Assembly (NCBI GenBank): GCA_003255025.1
Contig: QANY01004819.1
Location: 1-64,000, forward strand
Source: Datisca glomerata
Taxonomy: Eukaryota > Streptophyta > Magnoliopsida > Cucurbitales > Datiscaceae
Length of the DNA stretch: 64,000 bases
Direction: 5' to 3'
The translations under genes were made by a program, and so were the position numbers. The stretch's first letter is position 1, and each line of letters opens with the position of its first letter. Shown here piece after piece: positions 32,646 through 46,312 of the stretch. A model generated the notes under the pieces. The model had not been told where the DNA came from. It searched no databases and was given only the letters and a program-made list of their open reading frames with translations.

Positions 32646-34326
32646 AAAATACATTCACTTAAACCATCAAAATCTGTGTCAGTTTGTTAATTTTTTTCGA
32701 TTTAATCCCTTACAAATTATAAGAAATTCACACTCTCTAATTCATTAATGGTTGTTTTCGATTAAATAACACTCTTCACGCATGGGCATGAAAACTAAAT
32801 CTAGTATTGTATTAAATCTATCAGATTAAACTGTACTGTATTGTACTAGATTAAATAGTGTAATTTAATGTTTGGTGTTGTATTGGTTAAAAAACTATAC
32901 TACATGTAAAAACTGTTTGATACATGACAGTACTGAATTGTAATACTTTCATTCATCATTTATTCCTGAAGTTATATATTATTTGGCTTTCCAATCACAA
33001 ACAAAAATATTTCATATTTTCAAGTAGACAATATACTTACTACTAAATATTCTTTAAAATATATAAAGAACAATAAAATGTGAATATTATATAAATATGT
33101 CAAAAAATAGTCTATCAAAAGAAAATTCATATCCTAAAAATCCTAGCATGACATTTCACATTAAAATTCAAAAGTAAAATATTATTTCAGCTTTGTTAAC
33201 AGGCATATTTGACATAGTTTAAAATCATCTTGAACTTTCAAAGCTTTCCAATCTAAAATCCACCTTTAAAAAATAGAAAAATCTGAAGTCCTATTCTTCT
33301 TCACCGAACCTTTCATTCCCACCTCAAATAGTTTATAATATCCTCTTCTTCATTGACGCACAGTTTCTTCTTCATCGATGTTGAGCTTCTTCTTCACAAA
33401 CTATCAAATAGTCTTATGAGACAGAGCTAAATATCATAATTCCATCTCATTCGTCACTTTCTAAGAGGGGGAGGAGAGGAATACGTCAGCAAACAAATAC
33501 GCAAATGCAACTTTTATTCTCCACCTTCATTTCAGATTGATGATACAACGGTTACTATTAAGCACTAGAATGGTACTCTTACCTTCCAGATCGTAAACAT
33601 TTCCCCAATCGAGAATGTTTGAACTGGAATGCAGTTTGCACTATAAATAATGATTTCTTCAAAAAGTGCAAAAACAAATAGAAGAGGAAGTACAAAAGTT
33701 CACTAGTGATGGCGGGCACTGAGCTCTCGCCGGAGGAGTCATCGCCGGGGGAAGGCTTTGATCTCACTGAGTCTCGCACATGGTGAGGTAGAGAGGAGAA
33801 ATGGAGCGATAATTTTTTTTTGCCTCTTAGCCCTGTTAAGTCCCAATGATGAAGACCGTATTAGTTAATACGGTGATAGAAGTACTATTTAGTCTCACCG
33901 TTATTAACTAATTCGGACAAACTGTCAAGTCAAACGTGAGATAATACTAAAATAGTATGTTCAGTGTTTTAATATTTTTCACTACTCGCAGCCAAACAAG
34001 ACCTAAAACATTATATTTTGAACCTAAAGCTATACAAAAATTATACTTGAAAGCTCGATCAACAATGTGACTACATTTAGTTTTGCTCTTAAGTAATTTT
34101 TTTGTAGCTAATTTCTCTTTCGGAAGGGAACATAATGATTTTAGAGCATGAAGTGCTAATTCCCTCCCATTTGGGTGTTTTTTATTCTTCACAAAAGACT
34201 CAAGCTTAAAATGTTCTCTACCCTAAAATCATTGCCTTCTATTAACATGTTGATGAATTTGGTGTAATTAATATTGGTTTCGATGACCCTTCATTTAATA
34301 TGTTTACTACCAATGATATTGTTGAT
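32646..34326. other. Intergenic region, no gene recognised
   Basis: AT-rich at first; 33460-33840 is less AT-rich with short frames lacking domain features. Possibly old MITEs (see rejected items). Confidence 0.5.
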
Positions 34327-35716
34327 GCAAAAAATCTTAACAGTACGAATACGTGCGTTCTTCCCTTAGCCTGAAAATGCTCTTGGCCTGGGAAGCTGCA
34401 AAACAAAAACAAAGAACCCAAACAACAAGGAGAACCAGGGGTGGTTTCCTTGCCTAAGGGCCTCTAATGCCTAAGTTAGTATCCTAGTATAATTTTGGCA
34501 AAAGTTTCCTAAGGGGAGAATCGCTTACCTTCTTCTAGTGTAAGTGGGGTATTTATACCTCAAGCCCCCATGAGAAGCAGTGTGTTGAATAAGCCTCGAT
34601 GATGTGATGATTCTTCCTTGATTTGATGAGTTGGAGGTGGAATTTAATGCCTTTATCCCCTAAACTGGCATAAAAGAATATATATTAAATGTTGATATGC
34701 CCCGATCATGCCGAACGTAGATGAGGTGACCGATTGGGGGATGATTTGATACCCCCATTATGGTGATTGGACCCGGCACATGTTCGGATCAAATAGGAGG
34801 ATGCCATGCAGAGTATCAATTTTAGCGGGTAATGATAACGCTAACACAGGGCCAACCAAGCTCTTTTAGTGGATCTCTCTCCTACCGTTCTTCGTCTGCT
34901 CTGGTCAGTGCAACCCAGGCTCTTTGAAGGTCGACATGGCTAGGTTCTCGTCCTTCCTTCGAGGGCTTGGACCCCAATTCATTTTCATGACACATGGCAC
35001 CATGTCATTGGTAGTTAGAGAATGCCCATAACAGTTGCCCCCAATCGAAGATTTAGGGGGTCATGTCCACCCAGGTCTAAAGACTTCTTCATTCACGATT
35101 AATCAAATTAACTGCTTGGTGGTCCTTGTATGTGCGCGTACCTTCACCAATTTTTAACTTCATAACCAATTATTTATTAGAGTAGTGATAATGATGGCGT
35201 GCGGGTGCATGAAGGGGAGGATGCGCGACCCAATACCTGACTCTGTGATGCATCACCTATCACTTCCGTAAATTCATGAGCGATGCTTGAATGCCCGAGC
35301 TCGTTCTATTGGCCCATGAATGGGTCCCACTTCGACCGTTAGATCGACGTAACGATTCTGATCGTCATATGAGTTGGGGCCTATAAATATGTGATCCCCT
35401 CCCTTTCTTCAACAATTTTATCCCATGCGAGATACCAAAACCCTTTACCGAGACCTCCTTCATTCTTTCAGAACAAGAGATTCTCTTCTTTACTTTCTTA
35501 TGTTTCTCATGTCTTTCTAGTTTCTCATTGTCTTAGGAGACATCTAGAAGGGTGCCTGTTTCTTATTTTAACACTCATTTCTCGACGTTGTCGCTTTACT
35601 GTGGTAAGTTGCTCTTCCTTTGCCTTAGTTTTTTCTTTATCCTTGCTTTTGCCTTTTCTCTGAGTTTTCATCGTGTCTGGGGGTTCCAGGGCGGAGGTTT
35701 GTAGACTAGATGGATT
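34327..35716 (+). mobile_element. Probable LTR/leader of the PF04195-type retrotransposon
   Basis: The composition changes from AT-rich to balanced at about 34330. A clear TATA box (TATAAATA, 35382-35389) lies 330 bp before the first gag-like frame on the plus strand, in a GGGGCCTATAAATATGTGAT context usual for plant LTR promoters. A second LTR copy is not visible in the window, so the boundaries cannot be fixed. Confidence 0.4.
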
Positions 35717-37180
35717 GTGTTGATGCATCAATCAAGGCCACTAGCCCGCGTGTCGATTCTGGGGCCTATGCTGGTTCGAGTGAGGTCACCGACTGAATGG
35801 GGGGCTGACTACTATCTTTCCTCCTTAACTAAAGATGACCTGGGTACGATTCAAATGGCTTATCATATCCCATACTATGTTCAGCTACGTTTGTCGAAGG
35901 TGGGTGAAAAGGTAAGTACCCGGTGGTATAGGGGAATCAGGTTGTATTGGGCCTCACTAAAGTGTGGGCTAAGACTTCCTTTATATCCTTTTCTGAGGGA
36001 ATGGTTTCTACGACGAGTATCACTTTGGCCCAACTTCAACCTAAGTCATGGAGGGCTAGGTTGGCTGTTGGGTGCTTTGGAGATTGCATCATGGCGAGGA
36101 CCTCACGCTGGATGAACTTAACTTTATGTTTCAGATGAAGTATCCTCCTAAGAGCAAGGTTAGAGGGGCGTCTCCTCGTAACCAGGGCTGGTACTATATT
36201 AGTAGTCATGCTGTAGGGGTGAATGAGATCGTGAGTGGAATCCCGACCTGGTATAAGGATTGGAATGATAGCTGGTTTATGATCTCCAGGTTCTAGGATG
36301 GTCTTCCTGAGGACTCGGAGCTGGTACACCAGGTCCCTCGAATCTTCTGGACCGCAGGTGAGCTCGCGCTTCTAGAAGGGGGAGGTTTGCTTGTCTTTTC
36401 TTCAGGCGCTAACTTATATTATTTCCTTTGCAAAGATTAAGAAATGTCTAGAAGGATTTCCAACCCACCTTTAGTCCCAGATTTATTGCCGGGTCGAGCT
36501 TCCTGTTGAGGCTCGTGCCTTTAACATCCTTATCAGGCCTGAATCTCTGTTTCAAGCGGGACTGTATTTGGATCCTCCAGAGGACGTCACGATCGATCTT
36601 CCCATCGAAGTATGGTCGGAGGGTTCTAGCTCAGGGAATTCAAATTATGAAGGGCCTAATAAGGGTTTTCTTGATCGTACGAGTTTGATCCTCAATTGTT
36701 CCCCTACTCTCGCTATTATTATTATTTTGTTCCTCTGTAACACTATTACATCTGTATGCGATTGGCCAGAGATGATCCTTCCCCGAAGAAGCAAAGAAAA
36801 GAACTTGATGGACGAGCTCCAAGCCAAGAAACTAGAGTGATCGAAAGGGAATATAGTTCCATATGCATCTCATCCTTTTGTTCCTCAGCCTAAGGTGCAG
36901 AGGACGCTACCACCAGCTCCACCTCCCGCTCTGTCTTCTACCCTGCTTTACCAAAGTCCATTCCTCTAACTCTTCCCATGTGTGTTGGGAATTTTCCAGA
37001 TAAGCTTATCCCTCCTTCCTCAGGGCATGGTCCACCGCAGACCAGCGACGCTTAGGGAGCCTCTAAGAGCTCATCTCGATCACCTCAGGCTTTTGTCCTG
37101 CCTCGGGTAGTAACCATTCTAGAGGTCGAGAAGTCATCTCCTCAGGTTCGTGAATCCACCGTGTCAGGATCTGGCCAGCA
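35717..37180 (+). pseudogene. PF04195-type (putative gypsy-type transposon) gag-like protein, part 1
   Basis: The frame from 35717 reads LVRVRSPTEWGADYYLSSLT then DDLGTIQMAYHIPYYVQLRL. After a shift near 35905 come VVLGLTKVWAKTSF, then ITLAQLQPKSWRARLAVG near 36030, then after another shift ASPRNQGWYYISSHA near 36170 and IPTWYKDWNDSWFM. This order (SPTEW, IPYYV, LAPNSW-like, GWYYFSPR-like) is the signature of the plant domain called putative gypsy-type transposon (PF04195). Later frames to 37180 are broken. Several frameshifts and stops make it dead. It is cut at 37181 by the Copia element and resumes at 46313. Confidence 0.7.
37176..37180. repeat. Target-site duplication of the Copia element, left copy
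   Basis: CAGCA directly before the left LTR; the right copy at 46313-46317 reads CAACA, four of five bases equal. Confidence 0.6.
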
Positions 37181-39021
37181 AGTTGGAATCTGTGGCGATG
37201 CGCGGCGGAATGCGTGTTGGTGTTTTAAAAAAATATTTATAAAATGATAAATGATCGCATCGTCGTAGATCCCAAAGATGAAATTTTTTTAATTAAAAAA
37301 AATTTTTTGGGATCGGATTCATTATATATTTATATATTAAATCAAAGATATAAATGGATACAAAATATACCTCTTGTAGTCCAATCAAGCGTCATTGCAA
37401 TACAACGATCTTGCTATCTCACAAACGATAGACTTTGAGATCATACCACGATATTCCAAGTCAATTCTCAAACACACTAGGATGTGTGTGGGCACGTAGA
37501 ATATATAAAAAAAAAAATTGTCTCTAGATTTACTAAACACATGAGATCTAGAGAATTTAGAGAATGACTGATTTGTGAAATAAAACTCTAATCGAAAAAT
37601 AACTAAAAGTTCTTCACAGAGCTTTTTTATTAACTTTTAATCTTAGAGAGTTGCACCTCTGATTGTAACTGTGTTGTTAGCACACTGAATCAAATAGAAT
37701 AATATCAATATATTTTTTAAATAATGACATATAAGATTTTTTGGGTTTTACATAAGATAATAAATTTATTACAAATGTGCAATTGAAGTCGGATCCACTG
37801 CAACTGTATAACATTGCAGTACCACACGACATTGCAATATGCCATGCAGAGTCAGAGAGCCTCACGGCACCACTGTAGTGTCATGTGGCACTACAATAGT
37901 CCTTGTCAATCTCTAATTCAAAATTTGTGATTGACATGTGGCAGTCCAACATGTCACGTGACAATTTCTGTAAATTTATTATTTATTTTAATCAGATAAA
38001 TATTTAAATATTAATTCATTCAAAAATTAACTTATATGATCATCCATTTTAACTAGATTATCTGTTAGTTCAAACATACTTAGTTGATTCAAAATTTCAA
38101 TTATTATCTCATAATAATTAAATATTATCTAATTTCATAAATTAGATATTTTATCTCACTTATCGATTAACATAAAATTAATCGATATTATTATTTAATG
38201 ATATTTTCTGAAAATTATATTAAATAATTTAATTAATTAATTCTTAATTAAGTAATCATAAATAATTATCTCATAATTATATACTTGCCCTAGAAATATA
38301 ACTCATTTTACAAGTCAGTCATTTTCTCATGTCCTGAGATATTCACACCCTACACTCTGTAGCACAGAGGTGACTTGGGGACCATGAACCCATAATCTTA
38401 AGTTCTAATAAATCATATTATTAATTAAACTCTTTAATTAAATAATCTTATTTGTAATTTCATTATTACTCCACTATAAATATAGAATTTCACCCTTAGA
38501 GATTACAAAATGTATTTAGAGTATTCTCGTATAATCCATTGATATAATCATTTCATGTATTTATGTCCTCTAATTATTAGTTCATAAATTAGAGTTGGTC
38601 AAAATTATCATTTTACTCTTCTAATTACCTTTTGATCTTTGAGTACCATAAATTCACTAATCAATGACTAATTTATAATTATATTATAAATTTGAGCTCA
38701 ATAACCATTCAATTCTAGAATTAACACTTAATGAAATCAATATACGATCCGTTAGGAAAGCTCAGATTTCAAATCTTGTAAGATAATGTTCTCAGCCATC
38801 CATATCACTGAATCTCCAAAATAAAATTCACTAGCTTATTTTATAGACAAATCTTAACGAGTGAATCAAAAGATCAAGTAGACATGCATAAGAGTTCATG
38901 ACTACTCAGGATTCAGACTGATCTATATATGATCATCAGATTGATGTGTATTAAATCGTTATGATAAACGGTAAGTTAATAAAAATATTAAACACATGTT
39001 TTGAGGGCATTATGCAAAACA
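37181..39021 (-). repeat. 3' LTR of the Copia element
   Basis: Its plus-strand start (GTTGGAATCTGTGGCGATGC) and end (TTTTGAGGGCATTATG) match the right LTR. It lacks a segment of about 335 bp present at 45940-46276 in the right LTR. The first bases read AG instead of the expected TG. Confidence 0.85.
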
Positions 39022-39156
39022 ATCTCCCACTTGCCCTAAAGCAAATGTGACATCTCTCTCAACCGCATATTTTACACATGACCCTCAAACGACTTCGCAG
39101 GAAGTGTCTTGGTAAATGGGTCAGCCAGGTTCTGATCCAACGTTATCTCTATAACA

Positions 39157-40410
39157 GTCAGATCACCTCAGTGTATAATATAGAAGTCAACTTTTGACCA
39201 TTCTCATATGATTCAGAATCAGTATATTGAGATTCAGGTCTCCACCTGAATGAACAAGCATATAACTTCTCATTCTCCGGAGATACTTGAGAATGTGCTT
39301 TACTACAATCCAATGTTCTAAACCATGATTTAATTGATAACGACTGATAATCCGTACTACATAACAGATGTTTGGTCTCATACACAACATTGCATACATG
39401 AGATTATTAACAACTGAGGTAAAAGGAACTTTTCTCATATCGTCTTCCTCTAGAGGTGTCTTAGGACACTGCTCCTTGAAAATGACAATTCCATGTCTGG
39501 TCGGTAGTTGACCTTTTTTGAAATTTTTCATAGAAAATATCTCCAACACCTTATCAATATAAGATCCCTGATAAAATGTTAAGAGCTTGTTCATTCTATC
39601 TAGTAGGATTTGGATGTATAGAACATAGCTCACCTCTCCCAAATCTTTCATTTGAAATTTCTCAGTTAACCATTTCTTTACTTTTGACAAAGTTTCTACA
39701 TCATTCCCAATGAGTAGAATATCATCAACATAAAAAACTAAGAAACTCACTATCTTAACTTTGATGTATTTATAAACACAAACTTCATCAACATTTTGCT
39801 CGAAGCCATATGATTTAATAATCTCATCAAATGTAAGATTCTAAGATCTATATGCTTGCTTTAATCCATAAATGGATTTAAGCAACTTGCATATTTTCTG
39901 ATCTTGTCCATTTTTCACGAACCCTTATGGTTGTATCATATAGATGCTTTCTGCAAGAGAGCCATTTAGAAAAACTGTACTGACATCCATTTGTCATATT
40001 TCATAGTCTAAACTAGCGGCTATGGATAAAAGGATGCAAATGGATTTTAGCATGGCTACGGGAGAAAATGTCTCTTCATAATCGACTCATTCATTTTGTG
40101 TATAGCCTTTAGCTACCATTCATGCCTTGAAAGTCTCTATTTTCCCATATGTACCTATTTTCTTCTCGAAGATCCATTTACATCCAATGAGATTGACATC
40201 TTCAGGTGGATCTACAAGTTCACAGACGAAATTGGAATATATCGATTCCATTTCCTGGTTCATGGCATCTTGCCATTTCTCCTTTTCAGGATCATTCATC
40301 GCCTCTTTAAAGGTTAATGGACCGTCCTTATTAGTGTCAGGCACTAAGACATGTGTCTCTAGTTCATAACGAATAGGTTGTCTTACAACCCTCCCACTAC
40401 GACACTGCAC
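39157..40410 (-). pseudogene. Copia reverse transcriptase and RNase H, frameshifted
   Basis: The minus strand reads WQDAMNQEMESIYSN and WIFEKKIG near 40150-40300, the start of the Copia RT domain (RVT_2). After broken frames, an open stretch from 39750 gives FYVDDILLIGNDVETL with the catalytic YVDD at about 39721-39732, then GSYIDKVLEIFSMKN and CMRPNICYVVRIISRY, the usual thumb and RNase H linker. RNase H continues in a shifted frame below 39380. The catalytic Asp pair is intact in the 187-codon piece, but the whole is interrupted by stops. Confidence 0.85.
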
Positions 40411-40449
40411 CGGGGTTTCCTGAACAGGAACAGTGGTTTTTATAGTTTG

Positions 40450-41360
40450 TCATTTATAGGTTAACGATGAAGGTGGCCTGATCTCATCATATGCTAATTC
40501 TTCGAGAACTACTTTGCTTCGAGGTTTATAGTTTTCCATATAGTTGTGCCAAGAAATGTGACTAGTTTTCCATATAGTTGTGCCAAGGAATATGGAATTT
40601 ATCAATACAAACACCTTTTGATCATTGTGACTATAAAAATACTCACCTCTAGTCTCTGGAGCATTACCAACAAATATACACAATTCAGACATTGAGTATA
40701 ATTTTCCAGTCTTGGTTCTAAGAACGTGAGCTGGACACCCCCATATATAGAAACGACACAAACTAGGTTTAGAGTCATTCCATAACTCTAAAGGTGTATT
40801 GCTTATAGACTTAGAATGCACTACATTCAAAATGTAAGTTTTCATTTGAAGTGCATATCCCCAAAATGTGAGTGGTAGTGATGAGTAGCTTAACATAGAC
40901 CTAACCATATAAAATAATGTTCGATTTCTCCTTTCTGAAACACCATTTAACTGTGGCGTTCCAGGTGTCGTGAGTTGGGATAGAATGGTATACTCCATCA
41001 TATAATCCTTGAATTATAAATCTAAGTAGTCACCACCTTGATCTGATCGAAGTGTTTTCAATGATTTACCTAATTACTTTTAAGCTTCAACTTTGAAGTC
41101 CTTAAACTTTCCAAAAGTTTCAGACTTTCTATGCATTAGGTAAGTATAACCATATCTAGAGTAATTGTAATTAAAAGTGACAAAATATCATACCTACCTC
41201 TATCTTGTACATTGATCGGTCCACAAACATCACTATGTACTAGATCAAGTGGTTCCTTGGCTCTTTGGCCCTTTCCTGTGAAAGGTCTCTGGGTCATTTT
41301 TTCCTCTAAACAAGATTCACCAACATGAAGAGTCCCAACTTTTATTCATGCTTTGTTAAC
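40450..41360 (-). pseudogene. Copia integrase, frameshifted
   Basis: The minus strand near 41200-41330 reads CLEEKMTQRPFTGKG and LDLVHSDVCGPINVQ, the start of the integrase core with its first catalytic Asp. The open stretch from 41001 reads LTTPGTPQLNGVSERRNRTL with the expected Glu, then MVRSMLSYSSLPLTFWGYA and the GCPAHV region. The middle Asp block is decayed, reading FDQIKVVTT where SDRGGEY-like sequence is expected. Several stops occur. Confidence 0.85.
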
Positions 41361-41487
41361 TTGTTTAATCAATCTAGAGTGATATGTCATAACCTAAGAT
41401 GCCATAGATACGTGTCATCATCATTATGAGAAACTCTTTGTCGTTTGTTACTTTTAGGATTTGCTACTTTAAACAATTCAGAATTAT

Positions 41488-42675
41488 TTAATGCATGTTC
41501 AGTTGATTTAAGCATATACAGTCCGTTTGAAACTTTAGAATGACAAATATTGAATCAATTTTTGAAATAATAAACTCACTATTAATAAAAGAAACTTCAA
41601 AAGCTTGTTCATGCAGTAATGAAAGAGAAATCAATTTTTTTGAAAATCCAGGAATAAAATAAACATTGTTCAAAATAAGAAAATTATTTCCAAAATTAAG
41701 ACGGATTGTCCCTAATGCTTTCGCTGACACCAGCGCACCACTGTCAACTCTCATTATCACATCGCCATAAGTAAGCTCTCTTGTCGAATCAAGCATCTGC
41801 AAAGAAGAACATACATGATTAGTGGCTCCTGAATCTAATATCCAGGATGATGAATCATATTTCACTAAACAAACTTCAAGTATAAGTAAATCACATTGAC
41901 CTTTCTTTTTCAGCTCATAGAGATACTTGCTATAGTTTCTCTTCCAGTGACATTCACCTCCACAGTGGAAACATTTTCCCTTCAGTTTGATGTCGCCTTT
42001 GTTTTTCTTGGCCTTGTGTGACTTTTTGGCTTTCTTTCCTCTTTTGTTCTTACTCTTGTCCTTACCATTATTCTTCTTCCTTTCGTTGTTCTTAACAACA
42101 GTGGAAAAAAGTTTTTGCTCAACAACATTTTCCTCGCCCTGTTTGGTCATACTCTTGTTCATAACATAGTTGGTGGTAAACACAGAAAAAGTAGGTGTGA
42201 GCGATTCAAGTATAATGCTGACTTGAGTTCGCTCATCAATGGTAGCCTTATGTACTTCTGCCTCATAGAAGTACCTTTCTATGTTCAAAACATGTAACTC
42301 CTAGTAGCCTCATGGATTTTGATCAGACTGCTACCCAAACATCGCCTGTAAAGATTCCATAATTTCATAGGCAGTTTTCGTGCTTTCATGCTTGGTTCTC
42401 ATAACATCATTCATGCTCACAATCATGTAGCACTAAGCTTTGTTGTTGGATTGAATCCAAGCATCAAACTTGTTCCTAACATTCTTAGGAGCATTGACAG
42501 TGAGCTCCTCATCACATTCCTTAGTAAGAACACATTTGTGGTTCTCACAAATTAACATAAAGTTTAAATTTGACTTCCATCTTATGAGATTATCACCATT
42601 TAATTTCTCAAGTGCAAGTACAGAAATAATAAGGTTGCCCATGGTAGACATATAACTGAAAAAGAAAACATACAT
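41488..42675 (-). pseudogene. Copia gag and protease
   Basis: From 42675 the minus strand encodes LEKLNGDNLIRWKSNLNFML, the conserved start of Copia gag. After a break, a 266-codon frame (42288-41488) holds a Lys-rich tail, a zinc knuckle CFHCGGECHWKRNY at about 41930-41973 whose last Cys is replaced by Tyr, and the protease motif WILDSGATNHVCSS at about 41825-41845 with an intact Asp-Ser-Gly. The frameshift between gag parts and the damaged zinc knuckle mean it is inactive. Confidence 0.85.
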
Positions 42676-44155
42676 AATTCAATATAATTGAAATAAATAT
42701 CAAGAATTCAGAAAGTAAACGTGATGCACGAATGCAACATATTAAACACATAAATTTAACATTTACTAATTCATGATAAGACGACCTAACAATTAATGTG
42801 TCGCCTTAGGGTCGGAGATTAATTTTAGACTGTCTATGAGACATTCTCATCCTTATTAATTAAAACTCAAAATATTTCATATATTCTCTTTTAATAATAA
42901 TGTATCGCTTATTTGGTCAAGTCACAATTATCCACTGAAATCTTAATTGTAACTTTGTGAGTGTAACCCGTTATTTCAGATTCCATAACTTGATTTAGAA
43001 TATGCCGCCTTAGGGTCGGTAAAAATTAAACTACATCACTTAATCTTATCTTCTTAAGAAGTTCAACCTTGGTATAGATACAACTTGAAACTTTACTGAG
43101 GGGGATGAAAACAAAGCTATCTCGAGACTCTCACTGTACCTCACGGTGTTGTACTAATAATGGAGATCATAGGCTACATTGACATGTCAACCTTCTCTCA
43201 CTCACTATTTTAGGATAATGTGTTTCTATTTTAACTAATCAATTAATTTCAAATCAATTACCAGTTAAAATAACCCTATGAATGTAAAATTAACAATTAA
43301 TCCAATCTAATTGGTCTAAGATCATTTAACATTCTAAAGAGCATAAGTCAAAATTAGGTGAACTTAGAATAACTATCTAATTGGTTATCCTAAATGTTAC
43401 TATAACTTTTAGAGTGGTGTGATTACCAAGTTTTAAGTAATTAAAACCTAGCAGTTTACAGTAATTATCATTTTAAAATTAATTGAATTTGATAGTCAAA
43501 GAACAATTTGATGACTCATCAAACTTAGATCAAACCCAATCAATATTTAATTTTAATTTTAAAAAAAATCAATAATTATCCTTTTAAAAATCAAATTTCA
43601 AATTTTAAAATTCAAAATTCAAAATTTCAAAATTTCAAAATTTCAAAATCAAATTTTGAAATTTAACAGATAAGGATAGGATTTGGGTTTTTGTGACATA
43701 TCGTAGGGATATGGTAACACGGTATCAGGGTTTCTGTGAAACTTCCCTTGCAATAACAACGATGGCCTCCAACGGTAGGACTCTCTCACCGCTGCCACCA
43801 TCCACCGCCGCCATCAACCGCCAGCGACGGTTGGAATTCCTTTTTTTTTTTCTTCCTCGTTCATCTCGTGCGTTCTTCGACTTCTTGCGATCGGAATTTT
43901 ACACATGATATTAAAAAAATTACAAGATTCCTATGCCCAAAGCGGCTTACACAAAATCTAAGGAAAAAATAAAGAATAAAACCTAAACTCAAAAATCACC
44001 ATACAATTAACGATTCATCATTAACCATACATTCAAAAAACTAACCATCCATTCATTCATACATATCAATATATATATATATATATTATGAACGATGCAA
44101 GAACACCCACACAGTATTTAATATACAAATATATAAAGACCGTTTTGATACCGAT
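42676..44155 (-). other. Copia 5' leader region
   Basis: Non-coding AT-rich sequence between gag and the 5' LTR, with a run of TTTTAAAATTC-like words at 43560-43660 and a TA run near 44070. The decayed primer-binding site lies at about 44140-44153. Confidence 0.6.
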
Positions 44156-46312
44156 TGTTGGAATCTGAGGCGACACGCGGCGGAAGGTGTGGTGGTATTT
44201 TAAAAAAATTTATAAAAGAGTAAACGTTCACATCGTCGCAGATCCCAAAGATGGAATTTTTTTAATCGAAAAAAAATTATTCAAAGAGGATCTATTATCT
44301 ATTTATATATTAAATAAAAAACATACATGGATATAAAATATATATTTTGTAGTCCAATCAAGCATCCTTACAATACAACGATCTTGCTATCCTACAAACG
44401 ATAAATTTCAAGATCCACAGAACAATCTTTCAAGTCAATTCTCAGACACACTAGGACGTGTGTGGATACGTATAATATATCAAGAAAATTTTTTAGTCTA
44501 TAGATGTACTCAACACATGAGATTTAGAGATTTTGGAGAAGGATTGATTTGAGACAAAACTCTGATTGAAAAATAATTAAAAGTTCTTTATAGAGTTTTT
44601 TGATTGCAAGTGTGTTATTAGCACACTGAAACAATAGAATAATATCAATATATTTTTAGATAATGACATATAAGACTTTTTAGGGATTTAAATAAAATTA
44701 TAAATTAATTACAAATGTATAATTGAAGTGAGACCCACTGCAATTGTACAACATTGCAGTGCCACACGACACTGTTGTGTGCTGTGAGGAGTCATAATAT
44801 CTTATGACATTGTAGTTTCACAGCACCACTATAGTGCCGTGAGGCAGTACAGTGTGTCGCGTCCCACTGTAGTGCCACATGGAACTATGATAGTCCATGT
44901 CAATTTCTGATTCAAAATTAGTGACTGACATGTGACAATCCAACATGCCACGTGAATATTTCTGCAAATTTATGATTTATTTAAATAGATAAATATCTAG
45001 ATATTAGTTATTTTAAAAATTAACTTATCAGATCATCTCTATCAACTAGCTTATCTATTAGTCAAACAACAAATTCAGTGGATTCAAAATTTGAATTATT
45101 GTCTCATAATAATAAAACATTATCTAATTTCATAAATTAGATATTTTATCTCACTTATCAATTAACACAAAATTAATTGATATTATTATTTAATGTTAAT
45201 TTATTAATTAATTTTTAATTAATTAATCATACATAATTATCTCATAATTATATAATTGCCCCAGAAATTATTTGCTTTTACAAGTCAATACTTTTTTCAT
45301 ATCCTGAAATATCCACACTCTGGACTGTGTAGTACATAGATGACTTAGGGACCATGTAGTCATAGTCCTAAGCTCTAATAAATCAGATTATTAATTAAAC
45401 TCTTTAATTAAATAAACTTATTTATTAATTTCATTATGTAATCTCTTAGAGATTACATAATGTATTTAAATAGTATTATCGTGTAGTCCATTAATATAGT
45501 CATTTCATGTAGTTTTGTCTTCTAATTATTGATTCGTAAATTAGAGCTGGTTAACATTACCATTTTACCATTCTAATTACCTCTCGATCCTTAAGAACCA
45601 TTAATTCACTAGTAAATGACTAATTTATAATCGTATTATAGATTTGAGCTTAATAACCATTCAGTTTCAAAATTAACAGTTAATTAAACCAATATACGAT
45701 CTGTTAGGAAAACTTGGATTCCAAATCTTGTAAGATAATGTTCCTAGCCATCCATATCATTGAATCTCCAAAACAATATCACTAGCATGTTTTACAAACA
45801 AACCTTAACGAGTAAATAAAAAGATCGAGTAGACATGCATAGGAGTTCATGACTACTCAGGATTCAGACTGATCTACATATGATCATTAGATTGATGTGT
45901 ATTAAATCTTTATGATAAATGACAAGTTAATAAAGATATTAATCCACATCGATCATTTCATATAGAATCTTATTATATAAAGTACATTCACTAAGATATC
46001 TATTCATATCAATGATCCGAATCTACATCACATGCATTTATAATACTTAGTGAACCGTACTATCAAACATGCATTAAAGATTCTATATTTTAATATGTTG
46101 CTGACAATTTTATTCACTATCTATGATCTTAATCCTCTCGTACTTATACATGATCATGGTCTCATTAATGAATATTGATTTTTCAGATATTTACATAAAC
46201 GATTCAACAATAATTTAAAACAACAATTATAAGAAAAATATAATTTCATTAATTTCATTAATTTCACATTAAAAAAGTCTAAACACATGTTTTGAGGGCA
46301 CTATGTCCTACA
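44156..46312 (-). repeat. 5' LTR of the Copia element
   Basis: On the plus strand it starts TGTTGGAATCTGAGGCGACA and ends CACTATGTCCTACA, the mirror of TG...CA ends. It matches 37181-39021 throughout except for the additional segment at about 45940-46276. Confidence 0.85.

Larger units (their letters stand above)
37181..46312 (-). mobile_element. Ty1/Copia LTR retrotransposon, full-length but decayed
   Basis: Two related terminal repeats (37181-39021 and 44156-46312) bracket gag, protease, integrase and reverse transcriptase/RNase H pieces in Copia order on the minus strand. The 5' LTR is the right one. Next to it, on the minus strand after AACA, comes ATCGGTATCAAAACGG, a decayed initiator-Met primer-binding site. 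Next to the 3' LTR lies AAGTGGGAGATTG, a classical Copia polypurine tract. A near-perfect 5-bp duplication flanks it. It sits inside the PF04195-type element and is therefore younger than it. Many stops and frameshifts prevent autonomous movement. Confidence 0.9.

Noticed and set aside
32750..33990. Possible MITE or hAT element, because GTTTGG-containing words lie near both ends
   Set aside because: The terminal match is too short and irregular and no target duplication was found.
33579..34192. Minus-strand frames of 66 and 81 codons
   Set aside because: No family features, no splice context and no conservation signal visible; treated as chance frames.
35391..35663. 90-codon plus-strand frame just after the TATA box at 35382
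   Set aside because: Leader region of the retrotransposon; composition is pyrimidine-rich and no domain is visible.
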